64,000 nucleotides of DNA from Enterobacteriaceae bacterium RIT691. Its GTDB lineage: Bacteria; Pseudomonadota; Gammaproteobacteria; Enterobacterales; Enterobacteriaceae. The notes under the pieces are model-generated. The model searched no databases. It was given only the letters and a program-made list of their open reading frames with translations, and was not told the origin of the DNA. Positions 19,700 to 29,221 of the stretch are shown here, in pieces. The stretch's first letter is position 1. Each line of letters opens with the position of its first letter. The DNA is taken from positions 620,001 to 684,000 of the forward strand of contig WJYM01000001.1 of NCBI GenBank assembly GCA_009668205.1. The letters run 5' to 3'. A program made the position numbers and the translations under genes.

Positions 19700-21719
19700 A
19701 CGACGCAGCGATAAACAGGTCCCGTAGCTGATGAAGCTGGTCGCGAATTTGCGCCGCTTCTTCAAATTCGAGGTTTTGCGCGTGCTTCATCATCTGCGCT
19801 TCAAGCTCGGTGATTCTCTGCTGCAATGCCTTCGGCGTCAGCGCCAGCTCTGCTGCCTCAACATCGGCCGCTGAGCGCCCTTTGCCACGGCCTTTTCCTT
19901 TCGCCTTGACGATGTTTTCGCCAAACGACAGGATATCGACGACTTTCTTATTCAGCCCTTGCGGTACGATGCCGTTTTCCGTGTTATAGAGCTCCTGCTT
20001 CTCACGACGACGCTCGGTTTCGCCCATTGCTTTTGCCATCGACGGGGTGATTCTGTCGGCGTAGAGAATGGCTTTACCGTTAATGTTACGGGCGGCGCGA
20101 CCGATGGTCTGAATCAGAGAACGTTCTGAACGCAGGAAGCCCTCTTTATCGGCATCCAGAATCGCGACCAGCGACACTTCAGGCATGTCCAGCCCTTCCC
20201 TCAGCAGGTTAATCCCTACCAGCACGTCAAATTCTCCCAGACGCAAATCCCGGATGATCTCCATACGCTCAACGGTGTCGATATCAGAGTGCAGGTAGCG
20301 CACACGCTCGCCGTGCTCTTCCAGATACTCAGTCAGGTCTTCGGCCATCCTTTTGGTCAGGGTGGTGACCAGCACGCGTTCATTAATGGCCACGCGCAGC
20401 CGAATTTCTGACAGCAGATCGTCAACCTGGGTGCCCACCGGACGCACCTCGATTATCGGGTCAAGCAATCCGGTTGGACGCACCACCTGATCAACCACTT
20501 CATCCCCAGATTTCTCGAGCTCATAATTGCCGGGCGTCGCAGAGACATAGATGGTTTGTGGTGCCAGTCCTTCAAACTCTTCAAACTTCAGCGGGCGGTT
20601 ATCGAGCGCAGAAGGCAGTCGGAAACCGTACTCCACCAGCGTCTCTTTACGGGCCCGGTCACCACGATACATGCCGCCTATCTGCGGGACCGTCACGTGG
20701 GATTCGTCAATCACCAGCAGGCCATCCGCCGGAAGATAGTCAAACAGCGTCGGCGGCGGCTCACCCGGACCGCGGCCGGAGAGATAGCGCGAGTAGTTTT
20801 CGATGCCCGAGCAGTAGCCCAGCTCATTCATCATTTCGAGATCGAACTGCGTGCGCTGGGAAAGACGCTGCTCTTCCAGCAGCTTGTTGTTATCCAGCAG
20901 CACTTTGCGTCTGTCGACCAACTCCACCTTGATCTCTTCCATCGCCTGCAGAATTCGCTCACGCGGCGTGACGTAGTGGGTTTTTGGATAGACCGTAAAA
21001 CGCTGGATGGTGGATTCGAGATGGCCGGTCAGCGGGTCAAACAACGACAGCCGCTCGACTTCTTCATCGAACAGCTCTACGCGCAGCGCAATGTCATCGG
21101 ATTCCGCCGGGAAGATATCAATCACTTCGCCGCGAACCCGGAAGGTGCCGCGCTGAAACGCCTGGTCGTTTCGGGTGTACTGCAGTTCCGCCAGGCGACG
21201 TAAAATGTCGCGCTGATTGATAATCATGCCCACCGTCAGGTGCAGCATCATCTTCAGATACAATTCCGGGTCGCCCAGACCGTAAATCGCGGACACGGAA
21301 GCCACGACAATGACATCCCGACGTTCCAGCAAGGCCTTCGTCGCCGACAAACGCATTTGCTCGATGTGCTCATTCACCGAGGCGTCTTTTTCGATAAAGG
21401 TATCAGAGCTCGGCACATAGGCTTCAGGCTGATAGTAGTCATAGTAGGAGACAAAAAACTCCACCGCGTTTTCCGGGAAAAACTCTTTCATTTCCCCATA
21501 CAGCTGCGCCGCCAGGGTTTTGTTAGGCGCCAGCAGCATGGTGGGCCGCTGAAGGTCGGCAATCACGTTGGCGATAGTAAACGTTTTCCCGGACCCCGTT
21601 ACGCCCAGCAGCGTTTGATGCGCAAGGCCATCTTCAAGCCCTTCTTCCAGGCGACGAATGGCCTCAGGCTGATCGCCAGAGGGACGGAAAGCAGAGTGCA
21701 GTTTTAATGGTTTACTCAT
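19698..21719 (-). CDS. uvrB: Excinuclease ABC subunit UvrB
   Basis: This is the central nucleotide excision repair protein, 673 residues as in E. coli. It verifies damage delivered by UvrA and then recruits UvrC. Walker A GVTGSGKT (about 39-46), the beta-hairpin region [12 protein letters not shown] (about 92-103), the helicase DESHVT box, and the QTIGRAARN motif are all present. The C-terminal UVR domain ([25 protein letters not shown]) contacts UvrC. I start at [11 protein letters not shown], 19 codons into the open frame. An SOS box lies upstream. Confidence 0.97.
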   Translation of the reverse strand: MSKPLKLHSAFRPSGDQPEAIRRLEEGLEDGLAHQTLLGVTGSGKTFTIANVIADLQRPTMLLAPNKTLAAQLYGEMKEFFPENAVEFFVSYYDYYQPEAYVPSSDTFIEKDASVNEHIEQMRLSATKALLERRDVIVVASVSAIYGLGDPELYLKMMLHLTVGMIINQRDILRRLAELQYTRNDQAFQRGTFRVRGEVIDIFPAESDDIALRVELFDEEVERLSLFDPLTGHLESTIQRFTVYPKTHYVTPRERILQAMEEIKVELVDRRKVLLDNNKLLEEQRLSQRTQFDLEMMNELGYCSGIENYSRYLSGRGPGEPPPTLFDYLPADGLLVIDESHVTVPQIGGMYRGDRARKETLVEYGFRLPSALDNRPLKFEEFEGLAPQTIYVSATPGNYELEKSGDEVVDQVVRPTGLLDPIIEVRPVGTQVDDLLSEIRLRVAINERVLVTTLTKRMAEDLTEYLEEHGERVRYLHSDIDTVERMEIIRDLRLGEFDVLVGINLLREGLDMPEVSLVAILDADKEGFLRSERSLIQTIGRAARNINGKAILYADRITPSMAKAMGETERRREKQELYNTENGIVPQGLNKKVVDILSFGENIVKAKGKGRGKGRSAADVEAAELALTPKALQQRITELEAQMMKHAQNLEFEEAAQIRDQLHQLRDLFIAAS

Positions 21720-21793
21720 GAACGACAACCTGATGAAGGGAAACGGGCAGACGATTAATTCTACTCGCCGCATCAAAAATTGCCAACAACAAA

Positions 21794-21813
21794 TACTGGA
21801 TATAAAAACAGTA
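21794..21813 (-). promoter_or_regulatory. LexA box of uvrB
   Basis: TACTG-GATATAAAAA-CAGTA is a near-consensus LexA site (CTG-N10-CAG) 75 bases upstream of the uvrB start. It fits the known SOS induction of uvrB. Confidence 0.88.
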
Positions 21814-21905
21814 ACGCATTATGGTATCTGTGTTAGCGTTTCCACCGGCAAGTGACTGTGGCGCAAATTTCCCCTCTGACGAGATAAAACACCGCCAATG
21901 TAGGG

Positions 21906-22138
21906 TTATCCCCAGAACTTTTACTTTCTTAACATTTGTCAAGATGGGTAATGAATCTTTTATGTCCATCAACGCCCCCCTTCTGGCAGGCATTGCTTTT
22001 ATATAAGCAATTAATTTAAAAAGAAAATATTAAAAAGCCGCGTTTCGCATCAATTTGGCGGCAGGCCGCGTATTCTCTCGCTCACCGTGAGTTTTCTAAC
22101 TCTAATGCACAAGGTTATCCACAGGAATAGTGGATAAC
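21906..22138. promoter_or_regulatory. DnaA-box cluster upstream of uvrB
   Basis: TTATCCACA at 22115-22123 is a perfect DnaA box on the plus strand. It faces an inverted TTATCCACT at 22129-22137, so GTTATCCAC and GTGGATAAC form a 9-bp inverted repeat with a 7-base spacer. A one-mismatch box TTATCCCCA lies at 21906-21914. I recall a DnaA-related promoter region described upstream of E. coli uvrB. The surrounding 21820-22310 stretch is AT-rich and holds no credible gene. Confidence 0.6.
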
Positions 22139-22312
22139 TGTCTGCAGCCCTTCCCCCCTGTCACTCGGGCAAATTGCGCTTCCACTCGCAAAAGCCTCAG
22201 GAAAAAATATTTATCGCTTTTTTTTGCGATAAATCAGCAAAGCGGGTCAGGGTTTACAATGAGAGTACGCTCACAAATTCACCTTTTCCACTGCACTCGC
22301 CCTCACCGCGCA

Positions 22313-22329
22313 GGCACCGTGACGGTGCA
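22313..22329. promoter_or_regulatory. NtrC-type binding site
   Basis: GCACC-GTGAC-GGTGC is a perfect inverted repeat matching the core of NtrC sites (TGCACC-N5-GGTGCA). Its centre is about 123 bases before the predicted start of the sigma-54 promoter downstream, a usual enhancer distance. Confidence 0.62.
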
Positions 22330-22417
22330 ACAGGCGGTGTTCAAACGCGGGGCAATTCCGTGTTTCTCCTCGGTAAATTCCGAAAAGCAACCGCTTTGCT
22401 GAACGAATTCCGTTTGC

Positions 22418-22433
22418 TGGCAAGAGAATTGCA
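22418..22433 (+). promoter_or_regulatory. Sigma-54 (RpoN) promoter
   Basis: TGGCAA-GAGAA-TTGCA has the invariant GG (22419-22420) and GC (22431-22432) with the exact spacing of -24/-12 promoters. Transcription would start near 22444, about 30 bases before the ATPase gene. Confidence 0.72.
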
Positions 22434-22474
22434 CACGCTCTTCTACACCGATATCCATCATGAGGAAGAGTGCC

Positions 22475-23197
22475 ATGTTGAGTTTAAAAGCAGTGAATCA
22501 CTACTATGGCAACTGGCATACGCTCTGGAACGTTGACCTTGAGCTCAAAAGCGGTGAATGCACCTGTCTTATCGGACTCCCCGGGATGGGAAAGAGTACG
22601 TTGGTGAACTGCATTGCAGGCTATCAGGCCGTGGAGAGCGGCAGCATCATCTGGCAGGCCGCCAGCGGTCCTCCCCGCGATTTATTAAGCCTCTCTCCAT
22701 CCTCAAGAACCGCCCTGGGCATTGGCTACGTTCCGCAGGACAAGCGCATTTTCTCGCAGATGACCGTCGAGGAGAACCTGCACATTGCGATGATGGCGGG
22801 CCGGAAGGGAACGGGCTCGTTCGGCAGCGATCTCTACGATCTCCTCCCCGAGCTGTATCCTTTCCGCCAGGTTAAAGGCGCGGCATTGGGGGAGGATTAT
22901 CAGTATCAACTGGCGCTGGCGGGTGCGCTGGTGACCCAGCCCAAACTGCTGCTGTTGGATGAACCCACCCGCGGCATGGGGCAAGGATTTATGCACAAGC
23001 TGGCGGATTTTGTCCTGCGACTCAACCGGGAACTGGGTTTGACGGTGCTGCTGGCGGAGCAGCATCTCCCGTTTATCCGCCGGGTCGCCAGTCGCTTTTG
23101 CCTGCTACATCAAGGACGCAACGTCGCACAGGGGCAAATGGCGGAACTGGATCCCCGGCTCTTACACCAGTTTATGCTGCCGGATGAAGCGCCGTAA
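22475..23197 (+). CDS. Orphan ABC transporter ATP-binding protein, UrtE/LivF-like
   Basis: This 240-residue ATPase belongs to the branched-chain amino acid/urea/amide group, most like UrtE: N-terminal NHYYGNWHTL, CLIG, GIGYVPQ, LLLLDEPT and LLAEQ. Walker A is GLPGMGKST (34-42), Q-loop Gln at 88, Walker B LLLLDEP (158-164), H-loop His197. The signature motif is strongly altered: LGEDYQYQLALA (138-149) replaces LSGGQ. No permease, binding protein or second ATPase lies nearby. I start at the ATG with GAGGAAG 6 bases upstream. It sits behind sigma-54 and NtrC-type sites. Its end overlaps convergent bioD by 26 bases. Function unknown; a partner for a distant transporter or a regulatory ATPase are both possible. 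Confidence 0.85.
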   Translation: MLSLKAVNHYYGNWHTLWNVDLELKSGECTCLIGLPGMGKSTLVNCIAGYQAVESGSIIWQAASGPPRDLLSLSPSSRTALGIGYVPQDKRIFSQMTVEENLHIAMMAGRKGTGSFGSDLYDLLPELYPFRQVKGAALGEDYQYQLALAGALVTQPKLLLLDEPTRGMGQGFMHKLADFVLRLNRELGLTVLLAEQHLPFIRRVASRFCLLHQGRNVAQGQMAELDPRLLHQFMLPDEAP

Positions 23198-23861
23198 GAT
23201 CCAGATATTGCCCGGGCTCTGCGCGCTCCACGCGGTCACCGAGCCACGGAATTTCGCCCAGCAGCGGCGCGGGGATCATCCGTTTCAGGGTCGCCAGGTA
23301 CTCCGAATGGCGTTGACCTGGCGGGACAACATCATTGGCAATCCAGCCCACCAGCGACAGTCCGGCCTGCTGCACGGCCTGTGCGGTCAGCACCGCATGA
23401 TTGATGCAGCCAAGCTTAACGCCCACCACCAGGATAACGGGCAGCTGCTCCTGCTGCACCCAATCGGCAAACGTGTAAGTGGCAGCAAGCGGGGTATACC
23501 ACCCTCCGGCGCCTTCCACCAGCACCCAGTTGGCTCTCTTTTCCAGTGTACGCAGGCCGTCAGAGAGCACGGATGCCTCAATGGGACGCTGTTCATGCTC
23601 ACTGATGATGTGCGGAGAAGTCGGCTCGGCAAACGTGTAGGGATTCACCTCCGCGTATTCCAGCGTCACGCCACTGTTGCGCTGCAGTGCCAGCGCATCG
23701 CTGTTGCGCAGTCCCTGCGCCGTCTCTTCACTACCGGAGGCGACGGGTTTATACCCCGCCGTGCGATATCCGGCGAGATTTGCGGCCTGTAAAAGGGCCG
23801 TGCTGGCAACGGTTTTCCCGACTTCGGTATCGGTGCCAGTGACAAAATAACGTTCAGTCAC
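23172..23861 (-). CDS. bioD: Dethiobiotin synthase BioD
   Basis: This ATP-dependent enzyme of 229 residues closes the ureido ring of dethiobiotin from diaminopelargonate and CO2. Walker [10 protein letters not shown] lies at about 8-16, followed by YKPVASGSE and [10 protein letters not shown]. It is the last gene of bioBFCD, overlapping bioC by 8 bases. The C-terminus is a few residues longer than in E. coli and its coding end overlaps the convergent ABC ATPase gene. Confidence 0.96.
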   Translation of the reverse strand: MTERYFVTGTDTEVGKTVASTALLQAANLAGYRTAGYKPVASGSEETAQGLRNSDALALQRNSGVTLEYAEVNPYTFAEPTSPHIISEHEQRPIEASVLSDGLRTLEKRANWVLVEGAGGWYTPLAATYTFADWVQQEQLPVILVVGVKLGCINHAVLTAQAVQQAGLSLVGWIANDVVPPGQRHSEYLATLKRMIPAPLLGEIPWLGDRVERAEPGQYLDLTALHPAA

Positions 23862-24609
23862 GGTGAATCACTCCTGTAAAAATATGGTACGTCAGGGCGC
23901 AACGCCCCTGCTGTTTTGGCCACGCCAACTGCAGCTTATGCAGATGGCTACGGGTCAGCGTTTGGGCCGCCCTTCCCTCGTGCAGATGCGTGGCCCCAAT
24001 CCCTTTCAGCGAGCGCATTGCACTCAGCGCATCGTCAAAGGTAAGGCTGAAGGTGTGCGTCTGTCCGGAACAGCGATAAGGTTCAAGCGCGCTGCGGATC
24101 TCCGTCTGCGATAAAAACCGATTCGCGTGCGGCTGACAATCGATCGCCTGCCACGCCTGATTCAGCTCCGGCAGCGACGCCGCCAGCAGCGTGCTGAAGG
24201 CCAGGCTTCCGCCAGGTCGGACGACGCGATACAGCTCCTGTAACGCGGTACGCAGCGATTCGCACCACTGCACAGCAAGATTGCTCCAGACCAGGTCAAA
24301 CTGTGCGTCGGAAAGGGGCATCGCTTCGATGTCCGCCTGCACGTAGCGCTGGGCCGACTGCTGCCTTTCGGCCTCCAGTAACATTTGCGCAGACAGATCG
24401 AGTGCCGTCACGTCACTGCCCGCATCGCGCCAGAAGCGGCTATAGCTTCCCGGCCCGCAGCCCGCATCCAGCACCGTGGTATAGGCTGTGCGCGGAAGCT
24501 GTGCCAGCAAGGCTGCCGCACTTTGCCGCTGTAAGGCGTCATGCTGCTGATAGTGTCCTGCAGCGCGTCCAAACGCCGCGGCGACGGCCGTTTTATTGAC
24601 GGTTGGCAT
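23854..24609 (-). CDS. bioC: Malonyl-ACP O-methyltransferase BioC
   Basis: This SAM-dependent methyltransferase of 251 residues masks malonyl-ACP as the methyl ester so that fatty acid synthesis can build the pimeloyl chain of biotin. Motif I is [17 protein letters not shown], followed by ALDLSAQML and the WSNLAVQWC motif. Start [23 protein letters not shown] corresponds to the E. coli start. It overlaps bioF by 17 bases. Confidence 0.95.
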   Translation of the reverse strand: MPTVNKTAVAAAFGRAAGHYQQHDALQRQSAAALLAQLPRTAYTTVLDAGCGPGSYSRFWRDAGSDVTALDLSAQMLLEAERQQSAQRYVQADIEAMPLSDAQFDLVWSNLAVQWCESLRTALQELYRVVRPGGSLAFSTLLAASLPELNQAWQAIDCQPHANRFLSQTEIRSALEPYRCSGQTHTFSLTFDDALSAMRSLKGIGATHLHEGRAAQTLTRSHLHKLQLAWPKQQGRCALTYHIFTGVIHRD

Positions 24610-25750
24610 GAAACACCTCCAGCAGTTGATCAATGTCCTGCGACTGATGGCTTGCGGTGAGCGTTACACGCAAGCGCGCAGTTCCGGCTGGCACCGTCGG
24701 TGGTCGTATCGCGGTCAGCCAGCATCCTTGCGCACGCAGCGTTTCCGCCAGATGCAGCGCCCGGGCATTTTCCCCGACAATCAGCGGCTGAATCGCACTT
24801 TTCGATTCCGTTAACAGCAGATCCAGCTGCCGTGCGCCGGAACGGAAGCGGTCTATGTGCGCCTGCAACGTTTGGCGTCGCTGGTCACCTTCGTCGCTGC
24901 GGACAATCTCCAGTGCTTTACTCAGCGCGACGGCCTGCGCTGGCGGCATGCTGGTGCTGTAAATCAGATGTCGGGCAAACTGCAGCAGATAGTCGGCTAC
25001 GCTGTCGCTACACAGCACGGCGGCACCGCTCAGGCCGAAAGCTTTCCCGAACGTCACCACCAGGACTTCGGGTTTTATCTGTTGCGCTGAACAGCTACCG
25101 CGCCCCTTTTCGCCGCACACGCCGATACCGTGAGCATCATCCACCATCAGCCAGCCGTTCGCGGCCTGGGTCACTTCGGCGATAGCCTTCAGCGGCGCAC
25201 TGTCGCCGTCCATGCTGAAAATCCCTTCCGTGACCGTCATCTGCAGGCCATCCGTCGGTTTTGCCAACAGCTGAGCCAACTGCTGGCTGTCGTTGTGTGC
25301 AAACCGTCGAAGCTGCGCGGGGCTAAGATTTGCCGCTTCCAGCAGTGATGCGTGGCTCAGCCTGTCGGCAACAATCCGGTCCTCTTTCGCCATCAGCGCC
25401 GCAATGACAGCCTGATTGGCCGCAAAGCCGGAGATAAACAGCAGCGCATGGGAGTAGCCCAGCCACTCAGCCAATTGCTGCTCGAAAGCCTGATGTGCTT
25501 CGCTGTAGCCCGTCACATGTCCGGAACCGCCACTGCCTGTGCCATAGCGCTCAGCCCCCTGCTGCCACGCTTTCACGATGGCGGGATGCTGGCTCAGCCC
25601 CAGATAGTCATTGCTGGAAAAGTTCAGCCAGCGCTTATCCCCACGCTGCAGCCAGCGCCCTGCCCCCTGCGAGACAGGCTGACGCTGGCGAAATGTTCCT
25701 GTATCACGACGCGCTTTCAGCGCTGCATCGATGCGTTGCTGCCAGCTCAT
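24593..25750 (-). CDS. bioF: 8-amino-7-oxononanoate synthase BioF
   Basis: This PLP enzyme of 385 residues condenses pimeloyl-ACP with alanine. It has the [10 protein letters not shown] motif, [18 protein letters not shown] and the PLP-lysine motif [11 protein letters not shown]. The open frame extends 70 codons upstream into bioB in a shadow frame, but the real start is [15 protein letters not shown], overlapping the bioB stop as ATGA. Confidence 0.96.
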   Translation of the reverse strand: MSWQQRIDAALKARRDTGTFRQRQPVSQGAGRWLQRGDKRWLNFSSNDYLGLSQHPAIVKAWQQGAERYGTGSGGSGHVTGYSEAHQAFEQQLAEWLGYSHALLFISGFAANQAVIAALMAKEDRIVADRLSHASLLEAANLSPAQLRRFAHNDSQQLAQLLAKPTDGLQMTVTEGIFSMDGDSAPLKAIAEVTQAANGWLMVDDAHGIGVCGEKGRGSCSAQQIKPEVLVVTFGKAFGLSGAAVLCSDSVADYLLQFARHLIYSTSMPPAQAVALSKALEIVRSDEGDQRRQTLQAHIDRFRSGARQLDLLLTESKSAIQPLIVGENARALHLAETLRAQGCWLTAIRPPTVPAGTARLRVTLTASHQSQDIDQLLEVFHANRQ

Positions 25751-26787
25751 ACCGCCGCCGCGTTGTAGTAATCGTCGGTGTCCGGCGTCAGCAGCGCCTG
25801 CTCCAGTTTTTGCTGCTGCTCGATATCGCCGGCCAGCACCGCCGTCTGCTGTGGATTGATGCCCAGCTTGCGGAACAGCAGCAGATCTTTGTCCTCTTCC
25901 GGGTTCGGCGTGGTCAGCAGCTTGCAGCCGTAGAAAATCGAGTTGGCCCCGGCCATAAAACACATCGCCTGGGTCTGCTCATTCATTTTTTCACGCCCGG
26001 CAGAGAGGCGAACGTGCGAAGTCGGCATCATGATGCGAGCCACGGCAATGGTGCGGATAAACTCAAAAGCGTCCACGTCTTCGTTGTTTTCCATCGGCGT
26101 GCCTTTCACCTTCACCAGCATGTTGATTGGCACGCTCTCCGGCGGCGTCGGGAGATTTGCCAGCTGTAACAGCAGGCCCGCGCGATCGTTAACCGTTTCC
26201 CCTAAACCGACGATACCGCCGGAACAGACTTTAATCCCCGCCTCGCGCACTTTGCCGAGGGTGTCCAGACGCTCCTGATAGGTCCGGGTGGTGATGATGT
26301 TGCCGTAGAATTCCGGTGAGGTATCGAGGTTATGGTTGTAGTAATCCAGCCCCGCCGCGCCAAGCCGCTGTGCCTGCGTGTCCGTTAAGGTGCCCAGCGT
26401 CATGCAGGCTTCAAGCCCCATCTCTTTAACGCCTTTCACCATCTGCTCCAGATACGGCATGTCGCGCTCGTGGGGATTTTTCCAGGCCGCGCCCATGCAG
26501 AAGCGGGTTGAACCGGCATTTTTGGCCTTGCGTGCCGAGTCGAGCACCTGCTCCACTTCCATCAGGCGTTCCGCTTCCAGCCCGGTTTTGTAGCGGGCGC
26601 TCTGCGGGCAATATTTGCAGTCTTCAGGGCAGGCACCGGTCTTGATCGACAGCAGCGTGCTGACCTGGACCTGGCGCGGATCGAAGTGCTGGCGATGGAC
26701 CTGCTGGGCGTCGAACAGCAGATCCAATAGTGGTTTGTTAAACAGTTCAGTGACCTGCGACATTGTCCAGTGCGGGTGGTGAGCCAT
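25747..26787 (-). CDS. bioB: Biotin synthase BioB
   Basis: This radical SAM enzyme of 346 residues inserts sulfur into dethiobiotin. The SAM cluster motif is [10 protein letters not shown] (about 53-62). Cys residues of the second cluster, and the [13 protein letters not shown] and RLSAGR motifs, are conserved. It is the first gene of bioBFCD, divergent from bioA around the BirA operator. Start at [16 protein letters not shown]. Confidence 0.97.
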   Translation of the reverse strand: MAHHPHWTMSQVTELFNKPLLDLLFDAQQVHRQHFDPRQVQVSTLLSIKTGACPEDCKYCPQSARYKTGLEAERLMEVEQVLDSARKAKNAGSTRFCMGAAWKNPHERDMPYLEQMVKGVKEMGLEACMTLGTLTDTQAQRLGAAGLDYYNHNLDTSPEFYGNIITTRTYQERLDTLGKVREAGIKVCSGGIVGLGETVNDRAGLLLQLANLPTPPESVPINMLVKVKGTPMENNEDVDAFEFIRTIAVARIMMPTSHVRLSAGREKMNEQTQAMCFMAGANSIFYGCKLLTTPNPEEDKDLLLFRKLGINPQQTAVLAGDIEQQQKLEQALLTPDTDDYYNAAAV

Positions 26788-26833
26788 GGGCATCTCCAAA
26801 AGGGGTTCAGTTGTTTCTCGGGTTCGTGTAGGA

Positions 26834-26867
26834 TCGTAAACCTAAAACTTTTCAATTTGGTTTACAA
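26834..26867. promoter_or_regulatory. BirA (biotin) operator between bioB and bioA
   Basis: CGTAAACC and GGTTTACA half-sites are separated by 16-17 bases (CTAAAACTTTTCAATTT region), nearly identical to the E. coli bio operator. It controls both divergent promoters. The right half-site ends 7 bases before the bioA start codon. Confidence 0.92.
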
Positions 26868-26874
26868 GTCGATT

Positions 26875-28164
26875 ATGACCCAGGACGATCTCGCCTTCGA
26901 TCAACGCCATATCTGGCACCCCTACACTTCCATGAGCCAGCCGCTGCCCGTTTACCCGGTAGTTTCTGCCCATGGCTGCGAGCTGACGCTCGCTTCCGGT
27001 GAGCAGTTGGTGGACGGGATGTCCTCATGGTGGGCGGCGATCCACGGCTACAATCACCCGCGCCTGAACGCCGCGATGACGGCACAGATTGAACAGATGT
27101 CGCACGTGATGTTCGGCGGGATCACTCATCCCTCTGCGGTCGCGCTGTGCCGTCGGTTAGTCGCGATGACGCCAGAATCACTGGAGTGCGTGTTCCTCGC
27201 GGATTCGGGATCCGTGGCGGTGGAAGTGGCGATGAAAATGGCGCTCCAGTACTGGCACGCTAAAGGCGAACCGCGTCAGCGTTTTCTCACCTTCCGTAAC
27301 GGCTACCATGGCGATACCTTTGGCGCGATGTCGGTGTGCGATCCGGATAACTCGATGCACAGCCTGTGGAAAGGCTATTTGCCGGAAAACCTGTTCGCCC
27401 CGGCGCCGCAAAGCCGTTTCGATGGCGAGTGGGATGAGCGCGATATGATTGCCTTTGCCCGCCTGATGGCGGCACATCGCAGCGAAATCGCCGCCGTGAT
27501 CGTCGAGCCGATTGTGCAGGGTGCCGGGGGGATGCGGATGTACCATCCCGAATGGCTCAAACGGCTGCGCGCTATGTGCGATCGCGAAGGCATTTTGCTG
27601 ATTGCTGATGAAATCGCCACCGGATTTGGTCGCACCGGCAAGCTGTTTGCCTGTGAGCATGCCGGTATTGCGCCAGACATTCTGTGCCTCGGCAAAGCCT
27701 TGACCGGAGGCACCATGACGCTTTCTGCCACGCTGACCACGCGAAAGGTGGCTGAAACCATCAGCAATGGCGACGCAGGCTGCTTTATGCACGGCCCGAC
27801 GTTTATGGGTAATCCGCTGGCCTGCGCCGTCGCCGCTGAAAGCCTGGCCCTGCTGGAAGAAGGCCACTGGCAGCAGCAGGTGGCCGCGATTGAAGCCCAG
27901 CTCAGGCGAGAGTTGGCGGAGGCGAGCGCCTCTCCTCAGGTCGCCGATATCCGCATTCTGGGCGCCATTGGCGTAGTGGAAACCACCACGCCGGTTAACA
28001 TGGCGCGGTTGCAAAAATTCTTTGTTGAACAGGGCGTGTGGATCCGTCCTTTCGGCAAGCTTATCTACCTGATGCCGCCGTATACTATTGAGCCAGAACA
28101 GCTGACCCGCCTGACCAACGCGGTAAAAGCCGCTCTCAGCGACAATACGCTTTTTGCAAGCTGA
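26875..28164 (+). CDS. bioA: Adenosylmethionine-8-amino-7-oxononanoate aminotransferase BioA
   Basis: This PLP aminotransferase of 429 residues uses SAM as amino donor to make diaminopelargonate. Motifs are [35 protein letters not shown] and the PLP lysine in CLGKALTGG. Start [17 protein letters not shown] as in E. coli; the longer open frame upstream crosses the operator and is not used. Confidence 0.97.
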   Translation: MTQDDLAFDQRHIWHPYTSMSQPLPVYPVVSAHGCELTLASGEQLVDGMSSWWAAIHGYNHPRLNAAMTAQIEQMSHVMFGGITHPSAVALCRRLVAMTPESLECVFLADSGSVAVEVAMKMALQYWHAKGEPRQRFLTFRNGYHGDTFGAMSVCDPDNSMHSLWKGYLPENLFAPAPQSRFDGEWDERDMIAFARLMAAHRSEIAAVIVEPIVQGAGGMRMYHPEWLKRLRAMCDREGILLIADEIATGFGRTGKLFACEHAGIAPDILCLGKALTGGTMTLSATLTTRKVAETISNGDAGCFMHGPTFMGNPLACAVAAESLALLEEGHWQQQVAAIEAQLRRELAEASASPQVADIRILGAIGVVETTTPVNMARLQKFFVEQGVWIRPFGKLIYLMPPYTIEPEQLTRLTNAVKAALSDNTLFAS

Positions 28165-28201
28165 GCTACACTAAGCCGCTATCAGGCAAAGAGGAAACAT
28201 G

Positions 28202-28678
28202 ATGAAACTAGTCAGTCATGATTTTAAAGACGGCGATAAACTGCCCCATCGTCAGGTGTTCAACGGCATGGGCTATGACGGAGACAATCTTTCTCCGCAT
28301 CTGGCGTGGGACGATGTGCCCTCCGGAACGAAAAGCTTCGTGGTGACCTGTTACGATCCCGATGCCCCTACAGGGTCTGGCTGGTGGCACTGGATCGTCG
28401 CAAACCTGCCTGCGGACACCCGCGTACTGCCTCAGGGTGCAGGTTCAGGCATTGCTGACCTGCCAGATGGCGCAATTCAGACCCGCACCGATTTTGGTAA
28501 AGCAGGTTACGGCGGCGCGGCACCACCGAAAGGGGAAACCCATCGCTATATCTTTACCGTGCATGCATTGGATGTGGCGAAAATCGACGTGGATGAAGGC
28601 GCGAGCGGCGCAATGGTCGGTTTTAACGTTCACTTCCACAGCCTGGCGAGTGCTTCTGTCACCGCCATGTTCAGCTGA
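28202..28678 (+). CDS. ybhB: YbhB, PEBP/Raf kinase inhibitor-like protein
   Basis: This 158-residue protein of the phosphatidylethanolamine-binding family shows YDPDAPTGSGWWHW, the ligand-pocket motif, and PPKGETHRYIFTVHALD. The physiological role in bacteria is unknown. Either of two adjacent ATG codons could start it; MKLVSHD matches E. coli. It follows bioA by 37 bases and ends at a bidirectional terminator. Confidence 0.93.
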   Translation: MKLVSHDFKDGDKLPHRQVFNGMGYDGDNLSPHLAWDDVPSGTKSFVVTCYDPDAPTGSGWWHWIVANLPADTRVLPQGAGSGIADLPDGAIQTRTDFGKAGYGGAAPPKGETHRYIFTVHALDVAKIDVDEGASGAMVGFNVHFHSLASASVTAMFS

Positions 28679-28693
28679 CAATCAGTGTAAAAA

Positions 28694-28716
28694 AGGGTCT
28701 GACACTGTCAGACCCT
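28694..28716. terminator. Bidirectional terminator between ybhB and the channel gene
   Basis: AGGGTCTGAC and GTCAGACCCT form a perfect 10-bp stem with a 3-base loop. T-rich sequence follows on the plus strand and a run of T (AAAAAA on the plus strand) follows on the minus strand, serving both convergent genes. Confidence 0.88.
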
Positions 28717-28727
28717 CTTGTTTCTTG

Positions 28728-29159
28728 TTAATCAAGCGGATAGCTTTTCAGCTGCTTGCGTACATGATATTGCAGCACAGCCAGCATACTGGCCCCTGAC
28801 AACCCCACCATCAGCGCGCCGTTAATGGCTTCCATCGGCACCAGCATCTTCCATTTGTCACTCATGATCACGTCGCCGTAGCCCAGCGTGGCAAAATTGA
28901 CGCCAGAGTGGTACACCGCATTGTGCAGCGTGTGGAACTCCCCGAGAAACAGAAACAGCAGCGCCCAAAGCAGAACCTGCAGTAAATTGCCCAACAGGAC
29001 GATAGTGATGGTGACAAAAAGTGCCAGCACGCCCGCCAGCAGACCGTCACGATGGTGAAAACGACGGTGGTAACAACGCAGACTGACAACCGCAACCAGC
29101 GACTGCAGCAACATATTGCACAAAATCACCGGGAGTCCGGTCAACAGGACAAGGAGCAT
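28728..29159 (-). CDS. Small potassium-channel-like membrane protein
   Basis: This 143-residue membrane protein has two or three N-terminal hydrophobic segments (about 2-26, 41-72), a pore loop carrying the K+ selectivity filter TLGYGD at 91-96, and a final helix at 107-130. That is the Ion_trans_2 pore. There is no RCK or cyclic-nucleotide domain, so any gating would come from the membrane part. GGAGG lies 4 bases before the ATG. It is not in this place in E. coli. Channel activity is inferred from the filter only. Confidence 0.82.
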   Translation of the reverse strand: MLLVLLTGLPVILCNMLLQSLVAVVSLRCYHRRFHHRDGLLAGVLALFVTITIVLLGNLLQVLLWALLFLFLGEFHTLHNAVYHSGVNFATLGYGDVIMSDKWKMLVPMEAINGALMVGLSGASMLAVLQYHVRKQLKSYPLD

Positions 29160-29187
29160 GGCGCCTCCGGGATAGGGTCGACAGAAG

Positions 29188-29210
29188 AACGCCCTGCAAT
29201 GCAGGGCGTT
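29188..29210 (-). terminator. Hairpin after the AI-2E-family transporter gene
   Basis: AACGCCCTGC-AAT-GCAGGGCGTT is a perfect 10-bp stem 12 bases after the stop. The following minus-strand sequence CTTCT is only weakly T-rich, so termination may be partial with read-through into the channel gene. Confidence 0.55.
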
Positions 29211-29221
29211 GATACAGAGGA

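Noticed and set aside
21906-22138. DnaA boxes as a replication origin
   Set aside because: Only three boxes, no AT-rich 13-mers in ordered array, and no mnmG, gidA or dnaA neighbours; a regulatory role is more likely.
22130-22470. Small plus-strand frames upstream of the ABC ATPase
   Set aside because: They cross the NtrC-type and sigma-54 elements, lack ribosome sites and show no recognisable protein.
24593-25963. N-terminal extension of bioF by 71 codons
   Set aside because: The extra codons lie inside bioB in another frame; the internal ATG overlapping the bioB stop matches the family start.
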